Notes under the pieces: generated by a model
Databases searched by the model: none
What the model was told of the DNA's origin: nothing
What the model saw: only the letters and a program-made list of their open reading frames with translations
DNA from: Metapseudomonas resinovorans DSM 21078
GTDB lineage: Bacteria > Pseudomonadota > Gammaproteobacteria > Pseudomonadales > Pseudomonadaceae
Assembly: GCF_000423545.1 (NCBI RefSeq)
Contig: NZ_AUIE01000021.1
Span: forward strand, 62,001 to 126,000
DNA: 64,000 bases
Direction of reading: 5' to 3'
In this document: positions 28,894 through 36,598 of the stretch, in pieces
How the letters are laid out: each line of letters starts with the position of its first letter
Numbering within the stretch: the first letter of the stretch is position 1
Program-made: the position numbers and the translations under genes

Positions 28894-29639
28894 GCCTGGG
28901 ATCCCTTCTGACGGTCGATGCGCAGGCGGTACTGGAAGGCATCGCCGCGGTAGTAGAGGTGTTCGAAATCCAGCGGGGTGCCGTCGGCAGCGTGGGTCAG
29001 GCGCTCGATACGCATGATCGGCGAACCTTCCTCCACCTCCAGCGCCTGGGTCAGGTCGCCGTCGGCCAGCACCGCGTCGATGGCGAGATCGGCATGGCCG
29101 AGGGGAATGCCGCAGTCGTTCTCGAGGATGAGGAAGATGTCGCGGGTGGCGAGGTCAGCCTTCTCCAGCTTTTCGCCCACCGCCTTCGGCAACCAGGTGA
29201 TTTCCAGAGATACCGGCTCACGGTTGATCAGGCGCACGCGGCGGATCTCGGTTACAGGGCTGCCTTCCTCCAGCTGCAGGCGCGCCGCCACCAGCGGACT
29301 GGCTGGCACATGGCGGAAGCTGCGCAAGCGGTTGAGCACTTCGTAGCCCATCTGCGTCATGGACTCGGCCAGCCCCTGCAGGGTGCTGACGTTCTGGAAG
29401 GCCTTGGGCTTGGCCACGAAGGTGCCCTTGCCGTGGATCTTGAAGATCAGCCCTTCCTTCTGCAGGTCGCCTAGCGCCTGGCGCACGGTGATACGGCTGA
29501 CGCCGAAGACCTTGCCCAGCTCGCTTTCCGAAGGCATGCGGCTGTGGGGCGGGTAGGTACCGTCGAGGATGCGCCCGCGCAGCAGCTCCTTGAGCTGGCT
29601 GTAGAGCGGTACCGGGGAGAGGGGAAGCAGTTCGGCCAT
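28890..29639 (-). CDS. GntR-family (HutC/UTRA) transcriptional regulator
   Basis: A 249-residue regulator. The winged-helix domain spans residues about 10-76 (LYSQLKELLRGRILDGTYPP, SRITVRQALGDLQKEGLI, HGKGTFVAKP), followed by a UTRA ligand-binding domain of the HutC subfamily (residues about 95-240, including VTEIRRVRLINREPVSLEI and FEHLYYRGDAFQYRLRI). It is the first gene of the operon, coupled to the flavoprotein by a 4-base overlap, so it probably autoregulates the whole unit. A perfect 16-bp palindrome lies 24 bp upstream of its start. The ligand is probably the imported compound or its breakdown product. Confidence 0.9.
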   Translation of the reverse strand: MAELLPLSPVPLYSQLKELLRGRILDGTYPPHSRMPSESELGKVFGVSRITVRQALGDLQKEGLIFKIHGKGTFVAKPKAFQNVSTLQGLAESMTQMGYEVLNRLRSFRHVPASPLVAARLQLEEGSPVTEIRRVRLINREPVSLEITWLPKAVGEKLEKADLATRDIFLILENDCGIPLGHADLAIDAVLADGDLTQALEVEEGSPIMRIERLTHAADGTPLDFEHLYYRGDAFQYRLRIDRQKGSQA

Positions 29640-29662
29640 GTCGTTGTTCGCTCGTGATCCTG

Positions 29663-29678
29663 ACTTGTTATAACAAGT
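29663..29678. promoter_or_regulatory. Perfect 16-bp palindrome, candidate GntR operator
   Basis: ACTTGTTATAACAAGT is fully self-complementary and sits 24-39 bp upstream of the GntR start codon. A TATTCT -10-like element lies just upstream on the minus strand. The form TTGTTATAACAA suits HutC-type GntR dimers. Confidence 0.65.
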
Positions 29679-29770
29679 TGTGGCGAGAGAATAGCGGGCA
29701 TAAGAACGATCAGCGAAATACTTTTATTGCATAAGGATAGAAGGCCGAGGGACGGTGCTCTTGCTGTTTT

Positions 29771-29863
29771 GTGGGGGCGAATTCATTCGCTATGCAGTCC
29801 GCAGGATTGCCCTGGCTGGTCGGGGACCGCTGCGCGGTCCTCAGCGAATGAATTCGCCCCCAC
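29771..29863. repeat. REP-type inverted pair (GTGGGGGCGAATTCATTCGC family)
   Basis: Arms of 21 bp at 29771-29791 and 29843-29863 are perfect inverted copies starting GTGGGGGCGAATTCATTCGC. They enclose a GGACCGCTGCGCGGTCC hairpin. The pair sits between the operon promoter and the metQ-like terminator. Confidence 0.75.
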
Positions 29864-29890
29864 AAGGAATCGTCCCTGCAAGTGCAGCAG

Positions 29891-29927
29891 AAAAAAGAAC
29901 GCCGACGATAGTACAGACTCGTCGGCG
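29891..29927 (-). terminator. Rho-independent terminator of the metQ-like gene
   Basis: On the minus strand a 9-bp stem (CGCCGACGA with TCGTCGGCG) is followed by TTCTTTTTT. It lies about 47 bp downstream of the metQ-like stop codon. Confidence 0.8.
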
Positions 29928-29973
29928 TGAGGAGAGGCGCACTGGCCAGTGCGCCACCGTGGCTAGCAGGTGA

Positions 29974-30756
29974 TCAGAAGGCGGGCACCACTGCGCCGGA
30001 GTACTTCTGCTCGATGAAGGCTTTCACTTCCGGGCTGGTCAGCGCGGAGGAGAGTTTTTTGATGGCGTCGCTGTCCTTGTTGTCCGGACGGGCTACCAGG
30101 TAGTTCACGTAGGGCGAGGTGCGGTCTTCCAGCACCAGCGCGTCCTTGGTCGGGTTCAGCTTGGCTTCCAGCGCGTAGTTGGTGTTGATCAGGGCCAGGT
30201 CGACCTGGTCGAGCACGCGCGGCAGCAGGGCCGACTCCAGTTCCTTGAACTTGAAGTTGTGCGGGTTCTCAGCGATGTCCTTCGGCGTGGCCAGGGCGTT
30301 CTTCGGGTCCTTCAGCTTTATCACACCCGCTTTCTGCAGCAGGATCAGGGCGCGGCCGCTGTTGCTGCCTTCATTGGGGAGGGCGATGGTGGCGCCGTCC
30401 GGCAGCTCTTTCAGAGATTTGTACTTGCTGGAGTAGCCGCCGAAGGGCTCGACGTGCACGCCCTTGACGATCACCAAGTGGGTGCCTTTGCCGCTGTTGA
30501 AGTTGTCCAGGTAAGGCTTGGTCTGGAAGTAGTTGGCGTCCAGGCGCTTCTGGTCCACCTGCACGTTAGGTTGCACGTAGTCGGTGAAGACCTTCACTTC
30601 CAGGTCCACGCCTTCCTTGGCCAGCTGAGGTTTGATCAGCTCAAGGATTTCGGCGTGCGGTACCGGGGTGGCGGCTACTACGAGCTTCTCGCCGGCATGG
30701 GCGAGGGTGGCGGAGAGGGCAGCGGCCAGGGCGGTCAACAGCAAGGTCTTCTTCAT
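29974..30756 (-). CDS. MetQ/NlpA-family substrate-binding protein (orphan)
   Basis: A 260-residue periplasmic binding protein of the MetQ family. The ATG at 30756 follows AAAGGA and starts MKKTLLLTALAAALSATLAHA, a standard signal peptide without the lipobox cysteine of lipoprotein MetQ. LVVAATPVPHAEILELIKPQL and YVQPNVQVDQKRLDANYFQT are the family ligand segments, and GATIALPNEGSNSGRALILLQKAG and ALINTNYALEA are conserved. No MetN or MetI gene is adjacent, so it must use a transporter elsewhere. It is divergent from dcyD across an AT-rich gap, suggesting sulfur-starvation expression. The ligand could be methionine or another sulfur compound. Confidence 0.87.
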   Translation of the reverse strand: MKKTLLLTALAAALSATLAHAGEKLVVAATPVPHAEILELIKPQLAKEGVDLEVKVFTDYVQPNVQVDQKRLDANYFQTKPYLDNFNSGKGTHLVIVKGVHVEPFGGYSSKYKSLKELPDGATIALPNEGSNSGRALILLQKAGVIKLKDPKNALATPKDIAENPHNFKFKELESALLPRVLDQVDLALINTNYALEAKLNPTKDALVLEDRTSPYVNYLVARPDNKDSDAIKKLSSALTSPEVKAFIEQKYSGAVVPAF

Positions 30757-30849
30757 GGTGGTCCTTTTCGAATCTGCGGCTCCGGCTGGATCTTCAGCCA
30801 CGAGCGGGTGTTGGGATGCCCGGTCTGGGTGCGCCGGGTTGAGGGCGAC

Positions 30850-30920
30850 ACTACGGAAATTCTTTATTCCAACAAAATACTAATTTCTTATTTTTATATT
30901 CAATAATCGAATTAAAAACA
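30850..30920. promoter_or_regulatory. AT-rich divergent control region, metQ-like / dcyD
   Basis: The 285-bp gap contains an AT-rich island with ATTCTTTATTCC and AATTTCTTATTTTTATATTC, resembling the islands ahead of other sulfur genes in the window. It probably contains divergent promoters. I see no gene in the gap. Confidence 0.4.
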
Positions 30921-31041
30921 TGCAGGATGTTAATGCCCACACCCTGACTGCCCGGTACGTTCATGTCGCCTCTGCGAATTGCCTGCGACGCCCCGGCTCA
31001 CTAGAGTGGCAGCCTTCGCAACCGCCTATCGGAACCACGCC

Positions 31042-32043
31042 ATGCTCGATGCAGCCCTCGCCCGCTTTTCCCGCCTGGAACTGGTTCCCTCGCCCACCCC
31101 GCTAGAGAAGCTTGCGCATCTGTCGCAGAAGCTCGGCCGCAGCGTCTATGTGAAGCGCGACGACATCACCCCCTTCGCTCTCGGCGGCAATAAGGTGCGC
31201 AAGCTGGAGTTCCTCGCCGCCGATGCCCTGGCCCAGGGTGCGGATACCCTGGTCACCGCCGGCGCCATCCAGTCCAACCACGTTCGCCAGACTGCCGCCC
31301 TCGCCGCGCGCCTCGGCCTCGGTTGTGTAGCACTGCTGGAAAACCCCATCGGCACCTCCGACAGCAACTACCTCGGCAACGGCAACCGCCTGCTGCTGGA
31401 CCTGTTCGGCACCGAGTGCGAGCTGGTACCCAACCTGGACAACGCCGACGAACTCCTCGCCGCCACTGGCGAGCGCCTGCGCGCCGCCGGCAAGAAACCG
31501 TACCTGGTGCCCATCGGTGGCTCGAATGCGCTGGGTGCGCTGGGTTATGTGCGCGCCGGCCTGGAACTGGCCGAGCAGATCAAGGCCAGTGGCGAGCACT
31601 TCTCCGCCGTGGTCCTGGCTTCCGGCAGCGCCGGTACCCACGCGGGCCTCGCCCTGGCGCTGGAATACGCCCTGCCTGGCACTCGCGTGGTCGGCGTCAC
31701 CGTCTCACGCCCGGACGCCACCCAGCGACCCAAGGTCGAAGGCCTGTTGCAACGCACCGCCGACCTGCTCGGCGTGCCGGTACCGGCCGGGCTCAAGGTG
31801 GAGTTGTGGGACCAGTACTTCTTCCCGCGCTATGGCGAACCGAACGCCGGCACCCTGGACGCGGTGCGCCAGGTCGCCAGCCTGGAAGGCCTGCTGCTGG
31901 ACCCGGTGTACACCGGCAAGGCCTTCGCCGGTCTGCTGGATGGCATCGGCAAGGGCGCCTTCGATGGCGACGGCCCGGTACTGTTCCTGCACACCGGTGG
32001 CTCGCCGGCGCTGTTCGCCTATCATCCTGCGGGTACCCCGTGA
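31042..32043 (+). CDS. dcyD: D-cysteine desulfhydrase
   Basis: A 333-residue PLP enzyme of the ACC deaminase/D-cysteine desulfhydrase family, converting D-cysteine to pyruvate, H2S and ammonia. I chose the ATG at 31042 ([20 protein letters not shown]) as the normal family start; the frame extends further upstream without support. The PLP lysine is in [30 protein letters not shown] binds the cofactor phosphate region, and [12 protein letters not shown] closes the active site. It precedes the cystine transporter genes, so it probably releases sulfide from imported D-cystine or related compounds. Confidence 0.92.
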   Translation: MLDAALARFSRLELVPSPTPLEKLAHLSQKLGRSVYVKRDDITPFALGGNKVRKLEFLAADALAQGADTLVTAGAIQSNHVRQTAALAARLGLGCVALLENPIGTSDSNYLGNGNRLLLDLFGTECELVPNLDNADELLAATGERLRAAGKKPYLVPIGGSNALGALGYVRAGLELAEQIKASGEHFSAVVLASGSAGTHAGLALALEYALPGTRVVGVTVSRPDATQRPKVEGLLQRTADLLGVPVPAGLKVELWDQYFFPRYGEPNAGTLDAVRQVASLEGLLLDPVYTGKAFAGLLDGIGKGAFDGDGPVLFLHTGGSPALFAYHPAGTP

Positions 32044-32153
32044 CACCTGCTTATTCTCTATTTGAAGCAATAGATAATTTTTAATTATTTTATTGCATAT
32101 AACCAAATCCCTAGAGTTGCGACACCTTTAGCCACCTGCCCCGTGAGGCTCAT

Positions 32154-32951
32154 ATGACATTTGCAACCCTGCGTCGCCAGTTCATCCTCGGCAGCCTGAG
32201 CCTGGTGCTCGGCGCCAGCTTCGTCGGCACCAGTTCCGCCGCCGACCTGCTTCAGGACATTCAGCAGAAAGGCGCCATCAAGGTCGGCCTGGAAGGCACC
32301 TACCCGCCCTTCAACTACCAGGATGAGAGCGGCAAGCTGACCGGCTTCGAAGTGGAACTGGCCGAGGCCCTGGCCAAGGAGCTGGGCGTGAAGGCCGAGT
32401 TCCAGCCGACCAAATGGGACGGCATCCTCGCCGCGCTGGAGTCCAAGCGCCTGGACGTGGTGATCAACCAGGTGACCATCTCCGACGAGCGCAAGAAGAA
32501 GTACGACTTCTCCACCCCCTACACCGTCTCCGGCATCCAGGCGCTGGTGCGCAAGGGTACCGAAGGCAGCATCAAGACCGCCGCTGACCTGGCCGGCAAG
32601 AAAGTCGGCGTGGGCCTGGGTACCAACTACGAGCAATGGCTGAAGGAAAACGTCCCGCAGGCCGACATCCGTACCTACGACGACGACCCCACCAAATTCC
32701 AGGACCTGAACGTTGGCCGCATCGACGCCATCCTGGTGGATCGCCTGGCCGCCTTCGAAATGGTCGAGAAAACCGGTGGCAAGCTGGCCGTGACCGGCGA
32801 ACCTTTCTCCCGTCAGGAAGCCGGTATCGCCCTACGCAAGGGCAACCCGGAATTGCTGGCGGCCATCGACAAGGCGCTGGCCAAGCTGAAGGCCGACGGC
32901 ACCCTGAAAAAACTCTCCGAAAAATGGTTCAAGGCTGACGTGACCCAATGA
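32154..32951 (+). CDS. L-cystine-binding periplasmic protein (FliY/TcyJ-like)
   Basis: A 265-residue family 3 binding protein. The signal peptide covers residues 1-29 (MTFATLRRQFILGSLSLVLG, cleavage after SSA). AIKVGLEGTYPPFNYQDESG and LTGFEVELAEALAKELGV are the conserved N-lobe segments, and RLDVVINQVTISDERKKKYDFS is the hallmark of cystine-binding FliY. The stop overlaps the permease start by 4 bases. It is first of a three-gene importer set that follows dcyD by 110 bp of AT-rich DNA. Confidence 0.93.
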   Translation: MTFATLRRQFILGSLSLVLGASFVGTSSAADLLQDIQQKGAIKVGLEGTYPPFNYQDESGKLTGFEVELAEALAKELGVKAEFQPTKWDGILAALESKRLDVVINQVTISDERKKKYDFSTPYTVSGIQALVRKGTEGSIKTAADLAGKKVGVGLGTNYEQWLKENVPQADIRTYDDDPTKFQDLNVGRIDAILVDRLAAFEMVEKTGGKLAVTGEPFSRQEAGIALRKGNPELLAAIDKALAKLKADGTLKKLSEKWFKADVTQ

Positions 32952-33616
32952 TCGAAACCAGCCTGCAACTTGCGCTGGATTCCGCGCCCTTCCTGCTGAA
33001 GGGCGCGGTGTTTACGGTGGTACTGAGCCTCGGCGGCATGTTCTTCGGACTGCTGCTGGGGTTCGTCCTCGCCCTGATGCGCCTCTACGGTTTCACCGCC
33101 CTGCAGTGGCTTTCGCGGATCTACGTGTCGTTCTTCCGCGGCACGCCGCTGCTGGTGCAGTTGTTCATGATCTATTACGGCCTGCCGCAGCTGGGTATCC
33201 AGCTCGATCCGCTGCCCGCGGCGTTGATCGGCTTCTCGCTGAACATGGCCGCCTACACCTCGGAAATCCTCCGCGCCGCCATCGCCTCGATCGACAAGGG
33301 CCAATGGGAAGCCGCCGCCAGCATCGGCATGAGCCGCACCCAGACGCTGGTCCGCGCCATCCTGCCGCAGGCTGCGCGCACCGCCCTGCCGCCGCTGGGC
33401 AACAGTTTCATCTCGCTGGTCAAGGACACCGCCCTGGCCGCCACCATCCAGGTGCCGGAACTGTTCCGCCAGGCGCAGCTGATCACCGCGCGCACCTTCG
33501 AGATCTTCACCATGTACCTGGCCGCCGCGCTGATCTACTGGGTGCTGGCCACCGTGCTGTCGCATTTCCAGAGTCGCCTCGAGGCGCGGGTCAACCAGCA
33601 TGAGCAGGACAGCTGA
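32948..33616 (+). CDS. L-cystine ABC transporter permease (YecS/TcyL-like)
   Basis: A 222-residue polar amino-acid permease of the HisM family with about five hydrophobic helices. [28 protein letters not shown] is the diagnostic segment of cystine permeases, and the EAA loop is [25 protein letters not shown]. It is coupled to both neighbours by overlaps. A single permease gene suggests a homodimer. Confidence 0.93.
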   Translation: MIETSLQLALDSAPFLLKGAVFTVVLSLGGMFFGLLLGFVLALMRLYGFTALQWLSRIYVSFFRGTPLLVQLFMIYYGLPQLGIQLDPLPAALIGFSLNMAAYTSEILRAAIASIDKGQWEAAASIGMSRTQTLVRAILPQAARTALPPLGNSFISLVKDTALAATIQVPELFRQAQLITARTFEIFTMYLAAALIYWVLATVLSHFQSRLEARVNQHEQDS

Positions 33617-34362
33617 TGATCACCGTCCGTAACCTGACCAAATCCTTCAAAGGCCAGGAGGTGCTCAAGGGCATCGACCTGACCATCGAGCCGGGCGAAG
33701 TGGTGGCCATCATCGGCCCCAGCGGCTCGGGCAAGACCACCTTGCTGCGCTGCCTCAACCTGCTGGAAGTGCCCAGTGGCGGCCTCATCAAGGTGGGCGA
33801 CATCGAGATCGACGCGAGCAAGCCGCTGAAGCAACAGCAAGGGTTGATCCGCAAGCTGCGCCAGCACGTCGGCTTTGTCTTCCAGAACTTCAACCTCTTC
33901 CCCCATCGCACCGCGCTGGAGAACGTCATCGAAGGTCCAGTGGTGGTGAAGAAGGAACCCCGCGAGCGCGCCGTCGAGAAGGCACGCAAGCTGCTGGAAA
34001 AGGTCGGCCTGGCAGGCAAGGAAGACGCCTATCCCAAGCGCCTCTCCGGCGGCCAGCAACAGCGCGTGGCCATCGCCCGTGCCCTGGCCATGGAGCCCGA
34101 CGTGATTCTCTTCGACGAGCCCACCTCGGCGCTCGACCCGGAGCTGGTGGGCGAAGTGCTCGCCACCATTCGCGGCCTGGCCGAAGAGAACCGCACCATG
34201 GTCATCGTCACCCACGAAATGAGCTTCGCCCGCGACGTGGCCAACCGCGCGATCTTCATCGACAAGGGCGTGATCGTCGAACAAGGCGACGCCAAGGCCC
34301 TGTTCAGTGCACCGAAGGAAGAGCGCACCAAGCAGTTCCTGAGCAAGTTCCTGGGCGGCTGA
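33616..34362 (+). CDS. L-cystine ABC transporter ATPase (YecC/TcyN-like)
   Basis: A 248-residue polar amino-acid ATPase. Walker A is GPSGSGKTT, the signature is [16 protein letters not shown], Walker B is [15 protein letters not shown] and the switch segment is [12 protein letters not shown]. It has the normal length and ends FLSKFLGG as in related cystine ATPases. It is the last gene of the unit and is followed by a large composite repeat. Confidence 0.94.
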   Translation: MITVRNLTKSFKGQEVLKGIDLTIEPGEVVAIIGPSGSGKTTLLRCLNLLEVPSGGLIKVGDIEIDASKPLKQQQGLIRKLRQHVGFVFQNFNLFPHRTALENVIEGPVVVKKEPRERAVEKARKLLEKVGLAGKEDAYPKRLSGGQQQRVAIARALAMEPDVILFDEPTSALDPELVGEVLATIRGLAEENRTMVIVTHEMSFARDVANRAIFIDKGVIVEQGDAKALFSAPKEERTKQFLSKFLGG

Positions 34363-34374
34363 TCCGGCGGGTCC

Positions 34375-34637
34375 TGTGGGGGCGAATTCATTGGCTATGT
34401 CTGCACTACGTGTTGTAGGCAGCTGCATTGCCTGTAGGAGCTGGCTTGCCAGCGAATGGCGGCGTTTCGCTGGCAAGCCAGCTCCTACAAGGCTCTTGGC
34501 TCGATGGTAAATCTCTCGCAACAGCTAACGCAGACATAGCGAATTCATTCGCCAAGCAGGCCGCAGGCCGCAGGCCTGCCATTCGAGCATTCATGGGGGC
34601 AGCTGCGCTGCCCTTGGCGAATGAATTCGCCCCCACA
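34375..34637. repeat. Composite nested REP element
   Basis: Fills most of the 376-bp gap between the cystine ATPase and the MFS gene. The ends are GTGGGGGCGAATTCATTGGC-type and CGAATGAATTCGCCCCCAC-type arms. GCTATGTCTGC near 34394 is repeated inverted as GCAGACATAGC near 34531. Inside lies a perfect 24-bp inverted pair (34433-34456 and 34466-34489) of the TGTAGGAGCTGGCTTGCCAG family. One repeat family has apparently inserted within another. No gene is supported in it. Confidence 0.75.
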
Positions 34638-34738
34638 GTGTCCATCTCCACCGGCGGCCCACACCCCACAAGCCCCCTGCAAGGAAATGCGCGTAGAATC
34701 CGCGCCCCTCGCAATACAGCCCCGCCACCGGAACACGC

Positions 34739-35929
34739 ATGAACCCGAGCACCCTCCTCTCTCTGCCGCTGTTGGCCCTCGCCCTGGGCGGCTTCGTCGT
34801 CGGCAGCAGCGAATTCATCATCATGGGCCTGCTGCCCGAAGTGGCCAGCGACCTGCAGGTCAGTCTGTCCGACGCCGGCTTGCTGGTCAGCGCCTACGCC
34901 ATGGGGGTGGTGATCGGTGCGCCATTGCTGGGCCCGCTGCTCGGCCGCCTGCCGCGCCGCCAGGCGCTGCTCTGGCTGATGGGTGCCTACGCCCTGGGTA
35001 ACCTCGGCTGCGCCCTGGCGCCGAACTACGAGTGGCTGTTGGCGATGCGCATGTTCACCGCCTTCAGCCACGCCGGCTTCTTCGGCTGCGCCACCCTGCT
35101 CGCCGCCGAACTGGCCCCCCCGCATCGCCGCGCCTCGGCCATGGCCCTGGTGCTCAGCGGCCTGACCATCGCCAACGTGCTCGGTGTGCCGGCAGGCGCC
35201 TGGCTGGGCCAGGCCACCAGTTGGCGGGTGACCTTCATGGTGGTGGCGGCCCTCGGTTTCCTCACCCTGCTCGCCCAGGCCCTCTGGCTTCCCGCCACGC
35301 CCAAGCCCCAGGCCAATGCGGCCGGTGCCTGGGACGGCATCCTGCGGCGCCCGGTGCTGCATGCGCTGTTCGTCTGCAGCCTGTCGTCGGTGGCGCTGTT
35401 CGGCGTGTTCACCTACATCAGCCCGCTGCTGCGGGACGTCTCCGGCTTCTCCCCGGAGCACGCCAACTTCGCCCTGCTGCTGTTCGGCGTCGGCCTCACC
35501 GTGGGCAACCTGTTAGGTGGGCGCCTGGCCGACAAAGGCTTCCGCTACGCGCTGCCGATGGCCTTCGGGGTGAGCACGCTATGCCTGCTGGGCCTATACG
35601 TCTTTGCGCAGGTTCCAGCCCTGGCACTGGGCTGCCTGTTCCTCTGGGGCGTGGCCAGCTTTGCCATTTCCTCGCCCCTGCAACTGCTGCTGGTGGAACA
35701 GGCTGGCGAATCGGCGAGCCTGGCCGCCACCCTCAGCCACGCCGCGTTCAATCTGGGGAATGCCAGCGGCGCCTTCATCGGCGGCCTGTGGCTGAGCACC
35801 AGCATGGGCCTGTCCAGCCTGCCGCTGATGGGTGTGGGCGTGCTGGCCTTGACCATCCTCGTCTGCCTTCCGCTGCCGCGTTTGCGCGCGGTACGTGATC
35901 GGCTCAAGGAAAGCGGACAGATTCACTGA
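34739..35929 (+). CDS. MFS transporter, DHA1 (AraJ/arabinose-efflux) type
   Basis: A 396-residue inner-membrane protein with twelve predicted helices. Landmarks are the opening GGFVVGSSEFIIMGLLPEVA, the motif-A-like loop GPLLGRLPRRQALLW between helices 2 and 3, and the antiporter motif C-like GLTIANVLGVPAGAWLGQ in helix 5. These proteins export sugars, drugs or amino acids by proton antiport. The ATG at 34739 fits the family. It stands alone between a repeat and the NTF2-like gene. The substrate is unknown; export of excess cysteine is one possibility given the neighbours. Confidence 0.88.
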   Translation: MNPSTLLSLPLLALALGGFVVGSSEFIIMGLLPEVASDLQVSLSDAGLLVSAYAMGVVIGAPLLGPLLGRLPRRQALLWLMGAYALGNLGCALAPNYEWLLAMRMFTAFSHAGFFGCATLLAAELAPPHRRASAMALVLSGLTIANVLGVPAGAWLGQATSWRVTFMVVAALGFLTLLAQALWLPATPKPQANAAGAWDGILRRPVLHALFVCSLSSVALFGVFTYISPLLRDVSGFSPEHANFALLLFGVGLTVGNLLGGRLADKGFRYALPMAFGVSTLCLLGLYVFAQVPALALGCLFLWGVASFAISSPLQLLLVEQAGESASLAATLSHAAFNLGNASGAFIGGLWLSTSMGLSSLPLMGVGVLALTILVCLPLPRLRAVRDRLKESGQIH

Positions 35930-36053
35930 CGAGCGCGCGGAGATCGATTCGGAAGCACTCCCCACGCGCTTATTCGCAATGGATCGCTCGCGCCGCACCG
36001 GGCGAACTAGCATTCGGCTTGGCTGATTCGCCGATATCAACGGAGCGCGCGAA

Positions 36054-36428
36054 ATGACTGCCCACGAGACTGACCAAGACGCCATCCACCGCGTCGTGCG
36101 TGACTATGTCGAAGGCATGGTATTCGCCGATGAACACCGCCTGCGCCGGGCCTTTCACCCGCAGAGCCGCATCATCGGCCACTTCCAGGGTGAGCTCGAA
36201 TGGCTCTCGGTAGACGACTTCACGGGCGCCATCCTCGACGCCGGCCCGGTGCTGGCTGAAGGCGAAACGCCCGTCTGGAAAATCGAGGCACTGGACATCA
36301 CCGGCGACGCCGCCTCGGCGAAGGTAGTCGACGACTACGCCGACATGCGCTTCACCGACTTCCTCTCGCTGCTGAAGATCGGCGGTCGCTGGAGCATCAT
36401 CAACAAGCTCTACTACCTGCACGAGTAG
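36054..36428 (+). CDS. NTF2-like / putative lumazine-binding domain protein
   Basis: A 124-residue soluble protein of the SnoaL/NTF2-like superfamily, lumazine-binding-type branch. DQDAIHRVVRDYVEGMVFAD, LRRAFHPQSRIIGHFQGELEW and GDAASAKVVDDYADMRFTDFLSLLKIGGRWSI follow the cone-shaped alpha+beta pattern. The ATG at 36054 follows CGGAG. There is no signal peptide. Function unknown; some members are small-molecule isomerases or just bind ligands. It follows the MFS gene by 124 bp, but an operon is not certain. Confidence 0.8.
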   Translation: MTAHETDQDAIHRVVRDYVEGMVFADEHRLRRAFHPQSRIIGHFQGELEWLSVDDFTGAILDAGPVLAEGETPVWKIEALDITGDAASAKVVDDYADMRFTDFLSLLKIGGRWSIINKLYYLHE

Positions 36429-36479
36429 CGCCCGCCGCAACCTCTCATGGTGGACCGATGAAGCGTGGTCCATCCTACG

Positions 36480-36530
36480 AAAAGCTCAATCCGTGCATAG
36501 GGTGGATGTCGCTTTTCACATCCACCGATG
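36480..36530. repeat. Small GTGGAT hairpin
   Basis: GGTGGATGTCGCTTTTCACATCCACC contains an inverted GGTGGATGT/ACATCCACC pair. It lies in the convergent gap between the NTF2-like gene and the AAA+ gene, together with short CCATCCTACGA remnants of the TAGGATGG family. The gap contains no gene. Confidence 0.45.
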
Positions 36531-36598
36531 GTGCTCTCCGATGTCCCGAATGATGCACCGGTGAAGCATGGCTACCCTGCCAGCACCTCGGCGAAAAG

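Noticed and set aside
30979-31041. Longer N-terminus for D-cysteine desulfhydrase
   Set aside because: The extra 21 residues are not typical of the family; the ATG at 31042 gives the normal start.
34428-34742. A 104-codon frame upstream of the MFS gene
   Set aside because: It lies within the composite REP element and has no supporting start signal or family similarity.
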